From Opitutaceae bacterium (GTDB taxonomy: Bacteria > Verrucomicrobiota > Verrucomicrobiia > Opitutales > Opitutaceae): a stretch of 64,000 nt of DNA. The notes under the pieces are model-generated. The model saw only the letters and a list, made by a program, of their open reading frames with translations. It was not told the DNA's origin and did no database searches. Where the stretch lies: NCBI GenBank assembly GCA_018402455.1, contig JAGYIG010000009.1:43204-107203 (forward strand), in the 5' to 3' direction. Position 1 is the first letter of the stretch. Each line of letters opens with the position of its first letter. Of this stretch, positions 47,693 to 56,761 are shown piece by piece. Both the position numbers and the translations under genes were made by a program.

Positions 47693-48535
47693 TCAGCGGG
47701 GGTTTTGGCCCAGTAGCTCGATGATCTGGGTCATGACCTGATCCCGATCTTTTCCGCCGAGGGAAAGGGCGAGCTGGGCATGCAACAGCCCGTAGTGCCC
47801 CCCAATGTCGTAGCGGCGGCCGGCGATGTTCAAGGCGAGGTAGCGCCGTTGGCCGGCGAGTTGATGCAACGCGGCCGATAATCCCAGCAATTGGTCAGGG
47901 GCCTTGCTCCGTTCGGCTTCGAGCGATTCGAAGATCTGCTGGTCGAGAACATGTAGGCCAAAGAAACACAGGTAATATCCGGCCCGCATGCCGGGCACCA
48001 ACAGTTCCTGCTCGGCGAGGGTGGGGGTGGGCTTTTCGAGCACGGCCTCGATTTCGTAAAGGGGCAGATCGCCGCCGAGCAATTTGCCCCCCACCGCGCC
48101 GAACGAGGTCAACTGGCTCTCGTGGGTGGGCTGCACCGCGGAAACGGAGGTCTTTTCGGTCGCGGCGACGTCGAGGAGTTGGCGAGCGCAGCTGGCGGTT
48201 GCGTCGCTCAAGTGGATGTGATCGCCGACCAAGTGGAGGAAGGGGTCTGCGCCTATCTGCGCTCGACCACAGAGGATGGCATCGCCGTAGCCCCGGGGCT
48301 CGGCCTGCACGGCAAATTCGGTTTGGGCGCGGTAGGGACCGCAAGCGGCGGTGTAGGCGTTCTCGTCCCCCGGGCACACGACGACGCAGAAGCGTTCGAT
48401 GCCGGCACCGGCGGCCTCCTGCAGCACGATCTCCAATGCCGACCGTGGCACCCCGTCGCGGTCGATCAGGATCTGGAGGGGCAGGCTACGCTGGCGGGGA
48501 TTGGCCGCGGTGATGAGGGCTTGGCGAACATTCAT
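47693..48535 (-). CDS. GalU-like nucleotidyltransferase-fold protein with degenerate loop
   Basis: The protein has 280 residues from MNVRQALITAANP at 48535. The overall plan follows UTP-glucose-1-phosphate uridylyltransferase: LEIVLQEAAGAGIERFCVVVCPGD, AEPRGYGDAILCGRAQIG, LHLVGDHIHL, IEAVLEKPTPTLAEQ, RAGYYLCFFGLHVLD and IAGRRYDIGGHYGLL. The nucleotide-binding loop, normally AGxGTRxLPxTK, reads AANPRQRSLPLQ here. One Arg is kept but the Gly-x-Gly-Thr is lost. It may be a divergent or regulatory partner of the 1105-residue fusion, whose gene follows three bases later. Confidence 0.7.
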   Translation of the reverse strand: MNVRQALITAANPRQRSLPLQILIDRDGVPRSALEIVLQEAAGAGIERFCVVVCPGDENAYTAACGPYRAQTEFAVQAEPRGYGDAILCGRAQIGADPFLHLVGDHIHLSDATASCARQLLDVAATEKTSVSAVQPTHESQLTSFGAVGGKLLGGDLPLYEIEAVLEKPTPTLAEQELLVPGMRAGYYLCFFGLHVLDQQIFESLEAERSKAPDQLLGLSAALHQLAGQRRYLALNIAGRRYDIGGHYGLLHAQLALSLGGKDRDQVMTQIIELLGQNPR

Positions 48536-48609
48536 AAACAGCAGGCCCCAGACCACGTCGGGTTGGCGCAGTCTTCAACCGCAAAGGCGGGGGGAATTGC
48601 CGCTGAGTT

Positions 48610-49254
48610 TCAGCCCTTGGGCTCCCCGGCGGATGCGTCGGCCGGGGCCGCGGGCTTGGGCGGCGGCGGCGGACTGATGGCGGCTGGCTCGGTGCGGTTG
48701 AGCTGGTCGGCCAAGGTGGTGGTGGCCCCGCGCCGCTCCCGTTTCACCACCTTCTGGAAAAACAGATTGTTGGGGATGCGCCACTCGCTGCCGTCATGGG
48801 TCAGGAGGGTGGTGTAGAAAAAATTAAGGTCCACCACGCGGCCTTCCACATTTTCGCTGGGCATCGCAATGTCGTCCCCGATCTGGAAGGGGCGCACGAT
48901 CACGAGCAGCACCGTTGCCGAGGTGTGGCTCAACAAGCTCCATACGGCCACGAAGCCGATCGCGATCATGGCGAGGATGGTGGAGATCATCGACCAGATG
49001 CCGCCGAGCTCGAAACCGAAGACCCCGAGCACGATGATGACCGTGATGATGCGCACCAGCCAGCTGAGTACCTTGCGGGCGGGGAGGATGTCGGCCTCGC
49101 TGAGGCTCGTCCGCCGCGCCAGCAGGGTGAGGCTGCGCCGGATGATCGCGTTGAGAATCACCCCGCCCAAAACAATGAGCAGGGCGATCGGCAGCGTCGC
49201 CGCCAAAACGGGCAATAGGTTGGTCAGGGGGACCCAGATGTCTTCGATGGTCAT
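48610..49254 (-). CDS. MscS-type mechanosensitive channel
   Basis: The protein has 214 residues with three membrane helices (about 15-35, 62-82, 88-118). The pore-lining end SHTSATVLLVIVRPFQIGDDIAM leads to the beta domain VEGRVVDLNFFYTTLLTHDGSEWRIPNNLFFQ, as in MscS. The C-terminus is a short Pro/Ala-rich tail (PPPPPKPAAPADASAG) instead of the usual C-terminal barrel. It should release solutes on hypo-osmotic shock, which fits a neighbourhood that makes the compatible solute sucrose. Confidence 0.85.
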   Translation of the reverse strand: MTIEDIWVPLTNLLPVLAATLPIALLIVLGGVILNAIIRRSLTLLARRTSLSEADILPARKVLSWLVRIITVIIVLGVFGFELGGIWSMISTILAMIAIGFVAVWSLLSHTSATVLLVIVRPFQIGDDIAMPSENVEGRVVDLNFFYTTLLTHDGSEWRIPNNLFFQKVVKRERRGATTTLADQLNRTEPAAISPPPPPKPAAPADASAGEPKG

Positions 49255-49309
49255 AGTCGGGGAGGGGAGCTAGGGTGGTGCCAGCGGGGAACTCATCCCG
49301 GTGCGAACC

Positions 49310-50182
49310 TCAATAAGCGGGGGTCGCGCCGAACTGGCTTGCGACCCATTCGCCGTGGCGGCACGCGCTGGCGAGGCTCTCGGCGGGGGATCGATCCTGC
49401 TCCAACAGATGGGCCAGCAGCCGGGCGAGAAAGGCATCGCCCGCGCCGATCGTGTCGACGACGTCCACGGGTCGGCCGTCTTCCCAATGCCAGGTTCCGT
49501 TTTCGAGCAGCCCCGCGCCTCGACTGCCGGCGGTGATACAGACCGAAGGACAACCGCATTCGAGGGAAAGCGCGCGGGCCAGAGCCTCTTCGGACCCGGG
49601 TTCCTCCTGGTCGGCATTGAGCACGACGCGGGCGGCCTCTTCGGCGTTGAGTTTCAGCAAAGTGGCCCGACCGGCGAGAGAGCGGACGAGATCCAGATCG
49701 TCGTGGGGCGGCCGCAGATTGACATCGAACACGCGCCAGGCATCCGCCGGCATCACTTCATCGAGTCGATCCAGAGAGGTGCGGTTGACCGGACTGCGGA
49801 GGGCCAGCGATCCGAATACGATGGCCCGGGCGTTCACGGCCAGGCGGATGACGTCCTCGGATATCAAGATTTGGTCCCACGCCACGCTGGGGGTGATGGT
49901 GTAGGTGGCGTCGCCATTGGCGGCGGTTTTTGCCACCACCGTGCCGGTGGGAAGGCCCGCGTGGAAGGTCACGCCGTCCGTGGAAATTTGCCAGTCCCGC
50001 AAACGGCGCACCAATTCATCACCGAGCTTGTCGCGACCGATCCCGGAGAGGGGCTGCACGGGAATCCCCAGTTGGTGGAGGTGGTATCCCACGTTGAACG
50101 GCGCTCCACCCGGGAAAAGCCCGCGGGGCAGGAAATCCCAGAGAATTTCGCCAAAACAGAGGACTGGACGGGGTCGGTTCAT
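49310..50182 (-). CDS. PfkB-family fructokinase
   Basis: The protein has 290 residues from MNRPRPVLCFGEILWDFLPRG at 50182. PfkB hallmarks are GGAPFNVGYHLHQLG near the start and DTIGAGDAFLARLLAHLL near the end, with the catalytic Asp. The FGEILWD and GGAPFNVG forms are typical of fructokinases. It would phosphorylate fructose released by the glycosidase domain of the neighbouring sucrose-phosphatase fusion, 17 bases upstream on the same strand. Confidence 0.88.
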   Translation of the reverse strand: MNRPRPVLCFGEILWDFLPRGLFPGGAPFNVGYHLHQLGIPVQPLSGIGRDKLGDELVRRLRDWQISTDGVTFHAGLPTGTVVAKTAANGDATYTITPSVAWDQILISEDVIRLAVNARAIVFGSLALRSPVNRTSLDRLDEVMPADAWRVFDVNLRPPHDDLDLVRSLAGRATLLKLNAEEAARVVLNADQEEPGSEEALARALSLECGCPSVCITAGSRGAGLLENGTWHWEDGRPVDVVDTIGAGDAFLARLLAHLLEQDRSPAESLASACRHGEWVASQFGATPAY

Positions 50183-50199
50183 GCGGGAGGGGAGCGAGG

Positions 50200-52303
50200 T
50201 CAATCTTCGCCGTGGGCGGGATCCGCCTCGATCTCCTGACAGGCTCGCACAAAGCAGGCGGCGGACCAAGCCTGATATGCCTTGCCCATGGGGCGCCCGG
50301 TCTGACCGTGCACCCATTCGTTGAATTCCCACTCGTGATCGCGGCCCAACCGGTTGACCTCGGCGAGTCGCAGCAGTTCCCGGCAGGCCACCTCGTGGAA
50401 GCCCAACCGGTGAATGAAGCGCACCCACATCGCACCGACGAACGGCCAGATGCCACCGTTGTGGTAGTGGTGGGGCAGGTTCAGCAGATTCACGGTGTAG
50501 TAGGACCGCCAATCGGGATCGCCGGCTTGGACCACCGGGTAGAGGTTGGCGACCGGGTAGGGCTCGTTTACGCCTACGCCCCACATGAAGCGAAACGCTT
50601 CGCGGGCGCGGTCGGCGTCCAACAGGTTGGTCAAAAACGCCAGCACATTGCCGAAAACATCGCAGCGCCAGTTGTAGGAAAAGGGGGTGATCTCGGCCAG
50701 CAGGTAGCGGGTGTCTCCGACGTTGAATTGCTGATCCGCGAAGCCGCGCGCGGGCCCGCCATGCTGGTCCGGCGTGGTGGTGGGCCAAAAGGTCGACAAC
50801 ACCTTGCTGCGGATGTGTTGGCTCCAGCGTAGGTAATCGACGGCCTGTCCCTGCTCCCCGAGGAACTCCATCAGACGCCCGAAGCACACATTGGTCCGAT
50901 ACCACAAAACCTCGTCGTAGAGGACATTGTAGCTGCGGCCAAACAAGTCCGTCCAGTCGCCGGCCTCCGGGATTTCCAAGAGCCCGTCGTTGTTGCTGTC
51001 GTGGGCCGTCAGCCAATCCATCGCCCGTTGCAGGCTGCCGCGGTGGGTGTGCAGAAAAGCGGTGTCGCCGGTGCGGTCGACATAGTGATAGACGGCGATG
51101 ATCAGCCAAAGCCCGGAATCGATGGCGCAGATGTTGCCCACCCCGGAGTAGTCGGGAGCCCCCGAGTCGATGCGCACATTGGCGGGGATCTGGCCGGTGG
51201 GCGAGATCGCGCCGAGCAGGGTTTCGAGCGTGCGGCGGCAGCAGTCAATGATCGCGGCATCCTCCAAATCCAAACTGTTGATGACCGTGATGGCCCCGTC
51301 CCGTCCCCAGATTGACCGGTAGTTCACATCGGTGCCGGTGACGGAGTTGTCCTCCAGCGAGCAGGCGGAGAACCCCAGCGGAGTGATGTTCCGCCGCAAG
51401 GCCTCGATGGCCTTCTGGTAGGCAAGGTGCACCAAGGCCGATTCCTTTTTGTTCAAGCCCCCCAGCTTGGTGCCGGTGAACAGCATTTTGAAATCGCTGC
51501 TCATTTTGGCCCGGGGGATGGCCGTTTTGTTGGCGTCCGGGGGTTTGCAGGCGACCCCGAAATGGCACAGGCCCTCCACCACGCCGTCGGCCATGACCTG
51601 ACGGGCATGGTAAATATGGGATCGCCCGATGGTGGTTTCCAGCAACTCCGGGAAGGCGTTTTGCACGGCGATCCCCCGCACGCCGGCCAGCGCGAACATG
51701 CTGCTGTCATTGCCGGTATCGCCCGCCACCGCGACCGACTTCAGGGGAATTTTCAGACGGCGACAGAGCCAGGCCAGGGCGCCCCCCTTGGTCGCCTTGG
51801 GCGGCAGAATATCCAAGTCGCGCGCGCTCGAGTAGACCACTGCCGCTTTCAGTCCCGTCTCGGCGATCGCGGCCTTGATTTCCGTGATGCGGGCCGCATC
51901 CGCATCGGTCAAATACCAGCTGGATTTGAATTCATTCTGGAATTCGTCGGGCTGGGGCGAGGTGTCCGACCGGGCGCCGATCAGCTCATGCAGCCGCGGG
52001 CGGTCCCAGCCTTCCCGGAGGACCTTCGCCCAGTCCTCCCGCGGCTGCCCGGTCTGGGTTTCCGAAGATTTCGGTGCCGACCCCGCCAATATAAAATTCG
52101 GGCTCGGGCAGCTGCCCCGCCGCGACGAGGGCCTGCATGTCGGACACCAGTCGACCGCTGTTGAAGACCAGCACCGGGCGGTCGTCCGGGCTCAAGGTCT
52201 CCCAGGCCGCGACGAAGCGCTGGGTGGATTCGGGATTGCCCAGCAGGGTGCCATCAAGATCGGTGCTGAAGAGGCGAAGGGAGGAGGAATCGGAGTCGGG
52301 CAT
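50200..52303 (-). pseudogene. Frameshifted sucrose-phosphatase/six-hairpin glycosidase fusion
   Basis: The first frame starts at ATG 52303 (MPDSDSSSLRLF) with HAD motif I in STDLDGTLLGN, then VLVFNSGRL and FYIGGVGTEIFG. The reading must then shift by one extra base near the gtttcc at 52058-52063 to continue QPREDWAKVLREGWDRPRLHELI, as in sucrose-6-phosphate phosphatases. HAD motif IV follows (VAGDTGNDSSMF). From about 200 residues into the second frame (629 codons open to 50200) comes an (alpha/alpha)6 domain with YRSIWGRDGAITV, GNICAIDSGLWL and NNDGLLEIPEAGDWTD, like amylo-1,6-glucosidase/neutral-invertase folds. The shift may be a real lesion, a sequencing error or recoding. Confidence 0.7.
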
Positions 52304-52479
52304 GAGGCGAAGGGGGCCGCCCGCAGAACGGCGACTGGCGGGGTGAAACAAAACACCAGCGAGGTGTCGCGGGTTCGCTCCGACCGCAGCGGAGCCAACA
52401 AAGGCGGCGGGAAGGCGTCAAGCGGTAGCGAAGATTTCCCGGCCCCAGGGTGGGGCGTTGACTGGTTTGTTACGGTAGG

Positions 52480-54192
52480 ATGATGCACCCGCTGGATGTC
52501 GCGATCATTATCGCCTACTTGCTCACCCTCATCGTCGCCGGCGCTTGGTTGGCGCGTCGGGCGGGGCGGGGTTCGGAGGAATACTTCCTGGGCGGACGGA
52601 AGTTGCCGTGGTGGGCGTTGGGCTCCTCCGGCATGTCGAGCAACCTCGATGTGGCGGGCACCATGACGATTGTGGCGCTGGTCACCCTCTACGGCCTGCA
52701 GGGTTTCTGGATCGAAATGCGGGGCGGGGTGGTTTTGCCCATCGCGGTTTTTCTCGCCTTCATGGGCAAGTGGCATCGCCGGTCGGAAGTGATGACGACG
52801 GCCGAGTGGATGTTGCTGCGTTTTGGGCAAACCCGGGGAGGGCGGCTCGCGCGGATGACTGCGGCGCTGACTTATGTGGTGCTGACCGTCGCCATGATCG
52901 TTTTTTTCCTCTCGGCCGGCGGCCGGTTTCTGGCCGAGTTTCTGCCGTATTCAGAAACTGAATGCGCAATCGGGATGGCGTTGGTGGCGTTCGGCTACAC
53001 CACGGCCAGCGGATTGCACGGGGTGATTTGGACGGATGTCGTCCAGACGGTGTTGATCGGTGGGGCGGCGGCCTACGTGGCGTTGACGGCCAGCGGACTG
53101 GTGACGCCCGAGCTGCTGGCGACCTGGCCGGCCGCGGACTTGAACACGGTGTGGCCCCAACTCAGCGAGGAACGGTTGAATCCCTACCTGCCGTTTGCCG
53201 CCTTTCTTGCGGTGTGGATGGCGAAGGGCGTGCTCGAAGGCCTGGGCGGCAGCGGGGGCTCGGCCTACATGGCCCAGCGGTTTTACGCGGCCGGTTCCGT
53301 GGCGGATTGTGGCAAGCTGGCGATGTGGTGGACGGTGTTGTTCGCCGTCCGTTGGCCGATGGTGCTGGGGTTCTGCATCATCGCCCTGCAATTGGGGATT
53401 ACGGTGGACACGGTGACGGGGGCGGAGGGGGTGCTGCCCTTGGTGCTGCAATCGGCGTATTTTCCGGCCGGGGTGCGGGGGTTGGTTTTGGCGGCCATGT
53501 TGGCGGCCGCGATGTCGACCTTTGACAGCACCTTGAACGCGGGCGCGGCCTACGTCGTGCGCGACCTGTATCAACCGTGGCGCCAGACGGCGGTTTCGGA
53601 AACCCACCTGGTCCGGGTGGGGTATGTGGCATCCGCGTTGCTCGTGGCGCTGGGCCTGGGCTTGGCCTGGTGGCTGGGCGGATCGGTTCTAGGGGTGTGG
53701 GTGGGCATTGTGATGCTGCTCTTCCCGGCGTTTTTGGTGCCCTTTGCCCTGCGCTGGTTCTGGCATCGGTTCAACGGCGAGGGGTTCACCGCCGGCATCG
53801 CGGGGGGATTTCTGGCGGCGTTGTATTTTTCGCTGGCCGATCCCGCGGGCTGGAATGAGGCCACCCGCTTCCTCGGCATCGCGAGTTTCTCAGCCCTCGT
53901 GGCCCTGTTGGCCACGTGGTGGTTTCCCCCGGTGGACGAAACGACGTCGCGGGCCTTTTACGATCGGATTCGGCCCTCGGGTTGGTGGCCGCGATCCTGG
54001 CGCCAGCCCGATCGGCAGGAACACCGCCGGGACTTTCGACGACTGGTCGGGGCGCTGATCTGGCAGGTCACCACGTTTCTGTTGCCCATGGCCATGGTGT
54101 TGGGGCAATGGGGGGCGGTGCTGGGACTCGCCCTGATCTGGTGGCCGTTGGCCATCTGGTTGTGGCGAGGCAACGCCGCCAGCGCGGCTTAA
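52480..54192 (+). CDS. Sodium:solute symporter (SSS family)
   Basis: The protein has 570 residues with about 13-14 membrane helices. The start is ATGATG at 52480/52483 behind GGTAGG. SSS features are WLARRAGRGSEEYFLGGRKLPWWALGSSGMSSNLDV near the N-terminus, MAEWMLLRFGQTRGGR-type TM2 linker, GFTTASGLHG-like ASGLHGVIWTDVVQ and AAAMSTFDSTLNAGAAYVVRDLY. Members import sugars, amino acids or organic acids with Na+. The sucrose genes on both sides suggest a sugar or related solute, which is inferred. The stop overlaps the convergent gene by four bases. Confidence 0.88.
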   Translation: MMHPLDVAIIIAYLLTLIVAGAWLARRAGRGSEEYFLGGRKLPWWALGSSGMSSNLDVAGTMTIVALVTLYGLQGFWIEMRGGVVLPIAVFLAFMGKWHRRSEVMTTAEWMLLRFGQTRGGRLARMTAALTYVVLTVAMIVFFLSAGGRFLAEFLPYSETECAIGMALVAFGYTTASGLHGVIWTDVVQTVLIGGAAAYVALTASGLVTPELLATWPAADLNTVWPQLSEERLNPYLPFAAFLAVWMAKGVLEGLGGSGGSAYMAQRFYAAGSVADCGKLAMWWTVLFAVRWPMVLGFCIIALQLGITVDTVTGAEGVLPLVLQSAYFPAGVRGLVLAAMLAAAMSTFDSTLNAGAAYVVRDLYQPWRQTAVSETHLVRVGYVASALLVALGLGLAWWLGGSVLGVWVGIVMLLFPAFLVPFALRWFWHRFNGEGFTAGIAGGFLAALYFSLADPAGWNEATRFLGIASFSALVALLATWWFPPVDETTSRAFYDRIRPSGWWPRSWRQPDRQEHRRDFRRLVGALIWQVTTFLLPMAMVLGQWGAVLGLALIWWPLAIWLWRGNAASAA

Positions 54193-55538
54193 TCGCCGTC
54201 ATGCCACGGCTCATCCCAGTCGTCCTCGTCGATCTTGTGCGGGCTCGGCCGTCCTTCCACCAACCCAATCAACTGCTGCGCGATGCCCGTCCAGGTGAAG
54301 AGGCTACGGGCCTTGTGCGCGCCCATGCGCTTCATGCGGTTGCGCAGCTTGGGATACTTGAGCGGCTTCATGATGGTGATGCCGAGATCTTCGGCGTCGA
54401 AGGTGTCGGCGTAGAGGGCGTGGCGACCATAGCTGAGGGCCCGATACAGCCCCCCATGTTCGGTCACCACCGTGGGGGTGCCTGAAGCCATGGCTTCAAC
54501 CGCCGTCATGCCAAAGGGCTCGTAGCGACTCGAGAGCACAAACAAATCCGCGGCCCGGTAGTAGTCGGGCAGGTCCTCATCGCTGATGAACGAGCCGAAC
54601 TTAACCCGTTTTTCGAGCTTATGCTTTTTAACGAGGTCCTTGATTTCCTTGAGAATCTTACGCTCCTGCTTGTCGAGTTTCTTGCCTCCGACGGCGAGCC
54701 GCAGTTGCACCTCGGGCAGCCGCTGGGCGGTGACGGCAAACGCCTCCACCAGCAGGTCGTAGCCCTTGTTGGTGGCGAGGCGCCCCAGCGCCACCACGGT
54801 GGGCTTTTTGAAACCCAACCGTTTGCGGATGACGGTCCGGCTGGCCTCGCTCACCGCAAAGAAGCGGTTGTCGTCGTAGCCCGGCGGGATCATGGCGGCG
54901 TAAGACCGCGAGACCCCGTAGTCCTTCAATACCATGTCGAACTGGGGCGGCGTCGTCGCGAGCACGATGTCACAATTATTGTAGAGAATCGTTTCCTCCC
55001 GAATTCGGGTGGTGAAATTAAATTCCCGCTCGAAGACGTCGGCCTTCTCGGGGTAGTCCGTCTCCATCTTATGTTTTTTCCACATCCCCAGGGAGTGCGG
55101 TGTGTGGACATGGGTAACGCTCAGGGCATCGGCCAACCGCTGGCCGGCGATCCCGCCATCCCAGTAATGGCTGTTGATAAATTCGTATTTGAGCTTGTGC
55201 CGATTGATGTAGCGCAGCGCGTTTTCCCCCCATTCCATCAGCTGCTCGTGCAGATACTCCTTGGGGATGAAATCGTTGCCGCCGCAGGGCATGCGGATGA
55301 TGCGCACCCGTCCGGTGACCACATCGGTTTTGGGCTGACCCTCGAATTGCCGGGTCCAGATATCGACGTCGTAGCCGAGCTGCCCCAGTTTTTTAGCCAA
55401 TTCGAGAACATACACCACTTGGCCCCCGGTGTCGGCGGCCCCGAGGGGAGGGTTGGCGGCGACGTATCCGTGGGTGGATATCATCGCGATGCGAGGTCGT
55501 TTGGGGTCTACCGTGATTGCGGACATGGAAGTAACCAT
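54189..55538 (-). CDS. GT4 glycosyltransferase, sucrose-phosphate-synthase-like
   Basis: The protein has 449 residues; MSAITVDPKRP at 55526 is an alternative start. The N-terminal MISTHGYVAANPPLGAADTGGQVVYVLELAKKL is the sucrose synthase/sucrose-phosphate synthase signature. It is followed by FINSHYWDGGIAGQRL, THVHTPHSLGMWKKHKM and the GT4 donor-binding block RYEPFGMTAVEAMASGTPTVVTEHGGL. It would join UDP-glucose (or ADP-glucose) with fructose-6-phosphate to make sucrose-6-phosphate, the substrate of the phosphatase fusion. Confidence 0.85.
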   Translation of the reverse strand: MVTSMSAITVDPKRPRIAMISTHGYVAANPPLGAADTGGQVVYVLELAKKLGQLGYDVDIWTRQFEGQPKTDVVTGRVRIIRMPCGGNDFIPKEYLHEQLMEWGENALRYINRHKLKYEFINSHYWDGGIAGQRLADALSVTHVHTPHSLGMWKKHKMETDYPEKADVFEREFNFTTRIREETILYNNCDIVLATTPPQFDMVLKDYGVSRSYAAMIPPGYDDNRFFAVSEASRTVIRKRLGFKKPTVVALGRLATNKGYDLLVEAFAVTAQRLPEVQLRLAVGGKKLDKQERKILKEIKDLVKKHKLEKRVKFGSFISDEDLPDYYRAADLFVLSSRYEPFGMTAVEAMASGTPTVVTEHGGLYRALSYGRHALYADTFDAEDLGITIMKPLKYPKLRNRMKRMGAHKARSLFTWTGIAQQLIGLVEGRPSPHKIDEDDWDEPWHDGD

Positions 55539-55671
55539 GCCAAAAATCGGGCTTTATGCCAACCTCCCGGAAAAATAGCCGGATTGGTGACGCTTTGGTG
55601 ACAGATTGGTGCGCACCCTGCTGAAAGATTTTCATGCACCCTAATTTGAACCCCGGCGGAGGAATTTTTTA

Positions 55672-56724
55672 ATGGCGCGTCGCAAGCTTCGCATCGGATT
55701 CATTGGCACTGGGGGCATCGCGCTCAGCGCTCACGTGCCGGGTTGGCAGGCGTTGCCCGACGTCGAGATTGTGGCGGTGGCGGACGTCCGGGAAACCGCG
55801 GCGCAGGGGTTTGTGAAGGCCACGGGCGGGCGAGTGCAGGTTTTTTCCGACTACCGCGAGATGCTCAAACTCGACTTGGATGCCGTGGACATCTGCACTC
55901 CCAACAAGGTTCACACGCCGGCGGTGCTCGCATCTCTTCAGGCGGGCAAACATGTGTTGTGCGAGAAACCCTTGGCCACGACCACCAAGGAGATTCGCAA
56001 GATTGGGGAGCTTGCCGACCGGATGGGGCTCACGCTCATGTCCTGCCAACACATGCGCTGGCAGGCTCCGTCGCTGGCGCTGCGGGACTGGATCCACCAC
56101 GGGGGGCTGGGCGAGGTTTACCACGCGCGGGTCCGCGCCATGCGCCGCGCCAAGTTACCGCCGCGTCCGGGATTCATTTACGAGCGCCTTTCCGGCGGCG
56201 GGCCCTGCATGGACATCGGCGTGCACGCGCTCGACGCCGCGTTGTGGATGATGGATTTCCCCCGCCCGGTGCGGGTCTCGGGGACCAGCAAAACCAATTT
56301 TGCCAAGGGTCGGCGCATCCCCGGCCAATGGGGTGATTGGGACCACGAGGGCTTCGATGTGGAGGATTTTGCAGCGGCGTTCGTGCATTTCGACAATGGC
56401 GCCACCCTCACCCTCGAGACCGCCTGGCTGGGGCACCAGGTGGAGGACGAAGACATGAGCTTCCAGCTCTACGGACTGCGGGGAGGGGTGAAGTGGCCGA
56501 GTGCGGAGTTCGCCTCCGTGCACGGGCGCACCTTTACGCAGGGCACCCTCAAAATCCCCGAAACCCTCGACAAGGCGCACACCGAGGCGATTCAAGCCTT
56601 TCACCAATGCATGACCCGGCGCAAACCGTCCCTGGTGCCCTGGACCGAGTCGATCCAGGTGATCGCGATTCTCGAGGCGGTTTATGCCTCTCAAAAAAAG
56701 GGTCGTGAGATCGTGTTGAAATAA
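55672..56724 (+). CDS. Gfo/Idh/MocA-family oxidoreductase
   Basis: The protein has 350 residues. The GGAGGAATTTTTT leader gives a good ribosome-binding site. The Rossmann N-terminus is IGFIGTGGIALSAHVPGW, and the family block HVLCEKPLATT (catalytic Lys of EKP) is followed by HMRWQAPSLALRDWI and GGPCMDIGVHALDAALWMM. The C-terminal half is the beta-sheet substrate domain. NAD(P)-dependent oxidation of a sugar or inositol derivative is expected; substrate unknown. It starts a divergent pair with the GT4 gene and lies 37 bases before a second family member. Confidence 0.88.
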   Translation: MARRKLRIGFIGTGGIALSAHVPGWQALPDVEIVAVADVRETAAQGFVKATGGRVQVFSDYREMLKLDLDAVDICTPNKVHTPAVLASLQAGKHVLCEKPLATTTKEIRKIGELADRMGLTLMSCQHMRWQAPSLALRDWIHHGGLGEVYHARVRAMRRAKLPPRPGFIYERLSGGGPCMDIGVHALDAALWMMDFPRPVRVSGTSKTNFAKGRRIPGQWGDWDHEGFDVEDFAAAFVHFDNGATLTLETAWLGHQVEDEDMSFQLYGLRGGVKWPSAEFASVHGRTFTQGTLKIPETLDKAHTEAIQAFHQCMTRRKPSLVPWTESIQVIAILEAVYASQKKGREIVLK

Positions 56725-56761
56725 CCGGTTTATCGGTCCCCCCACCTCTCCCTTTTTTCGC

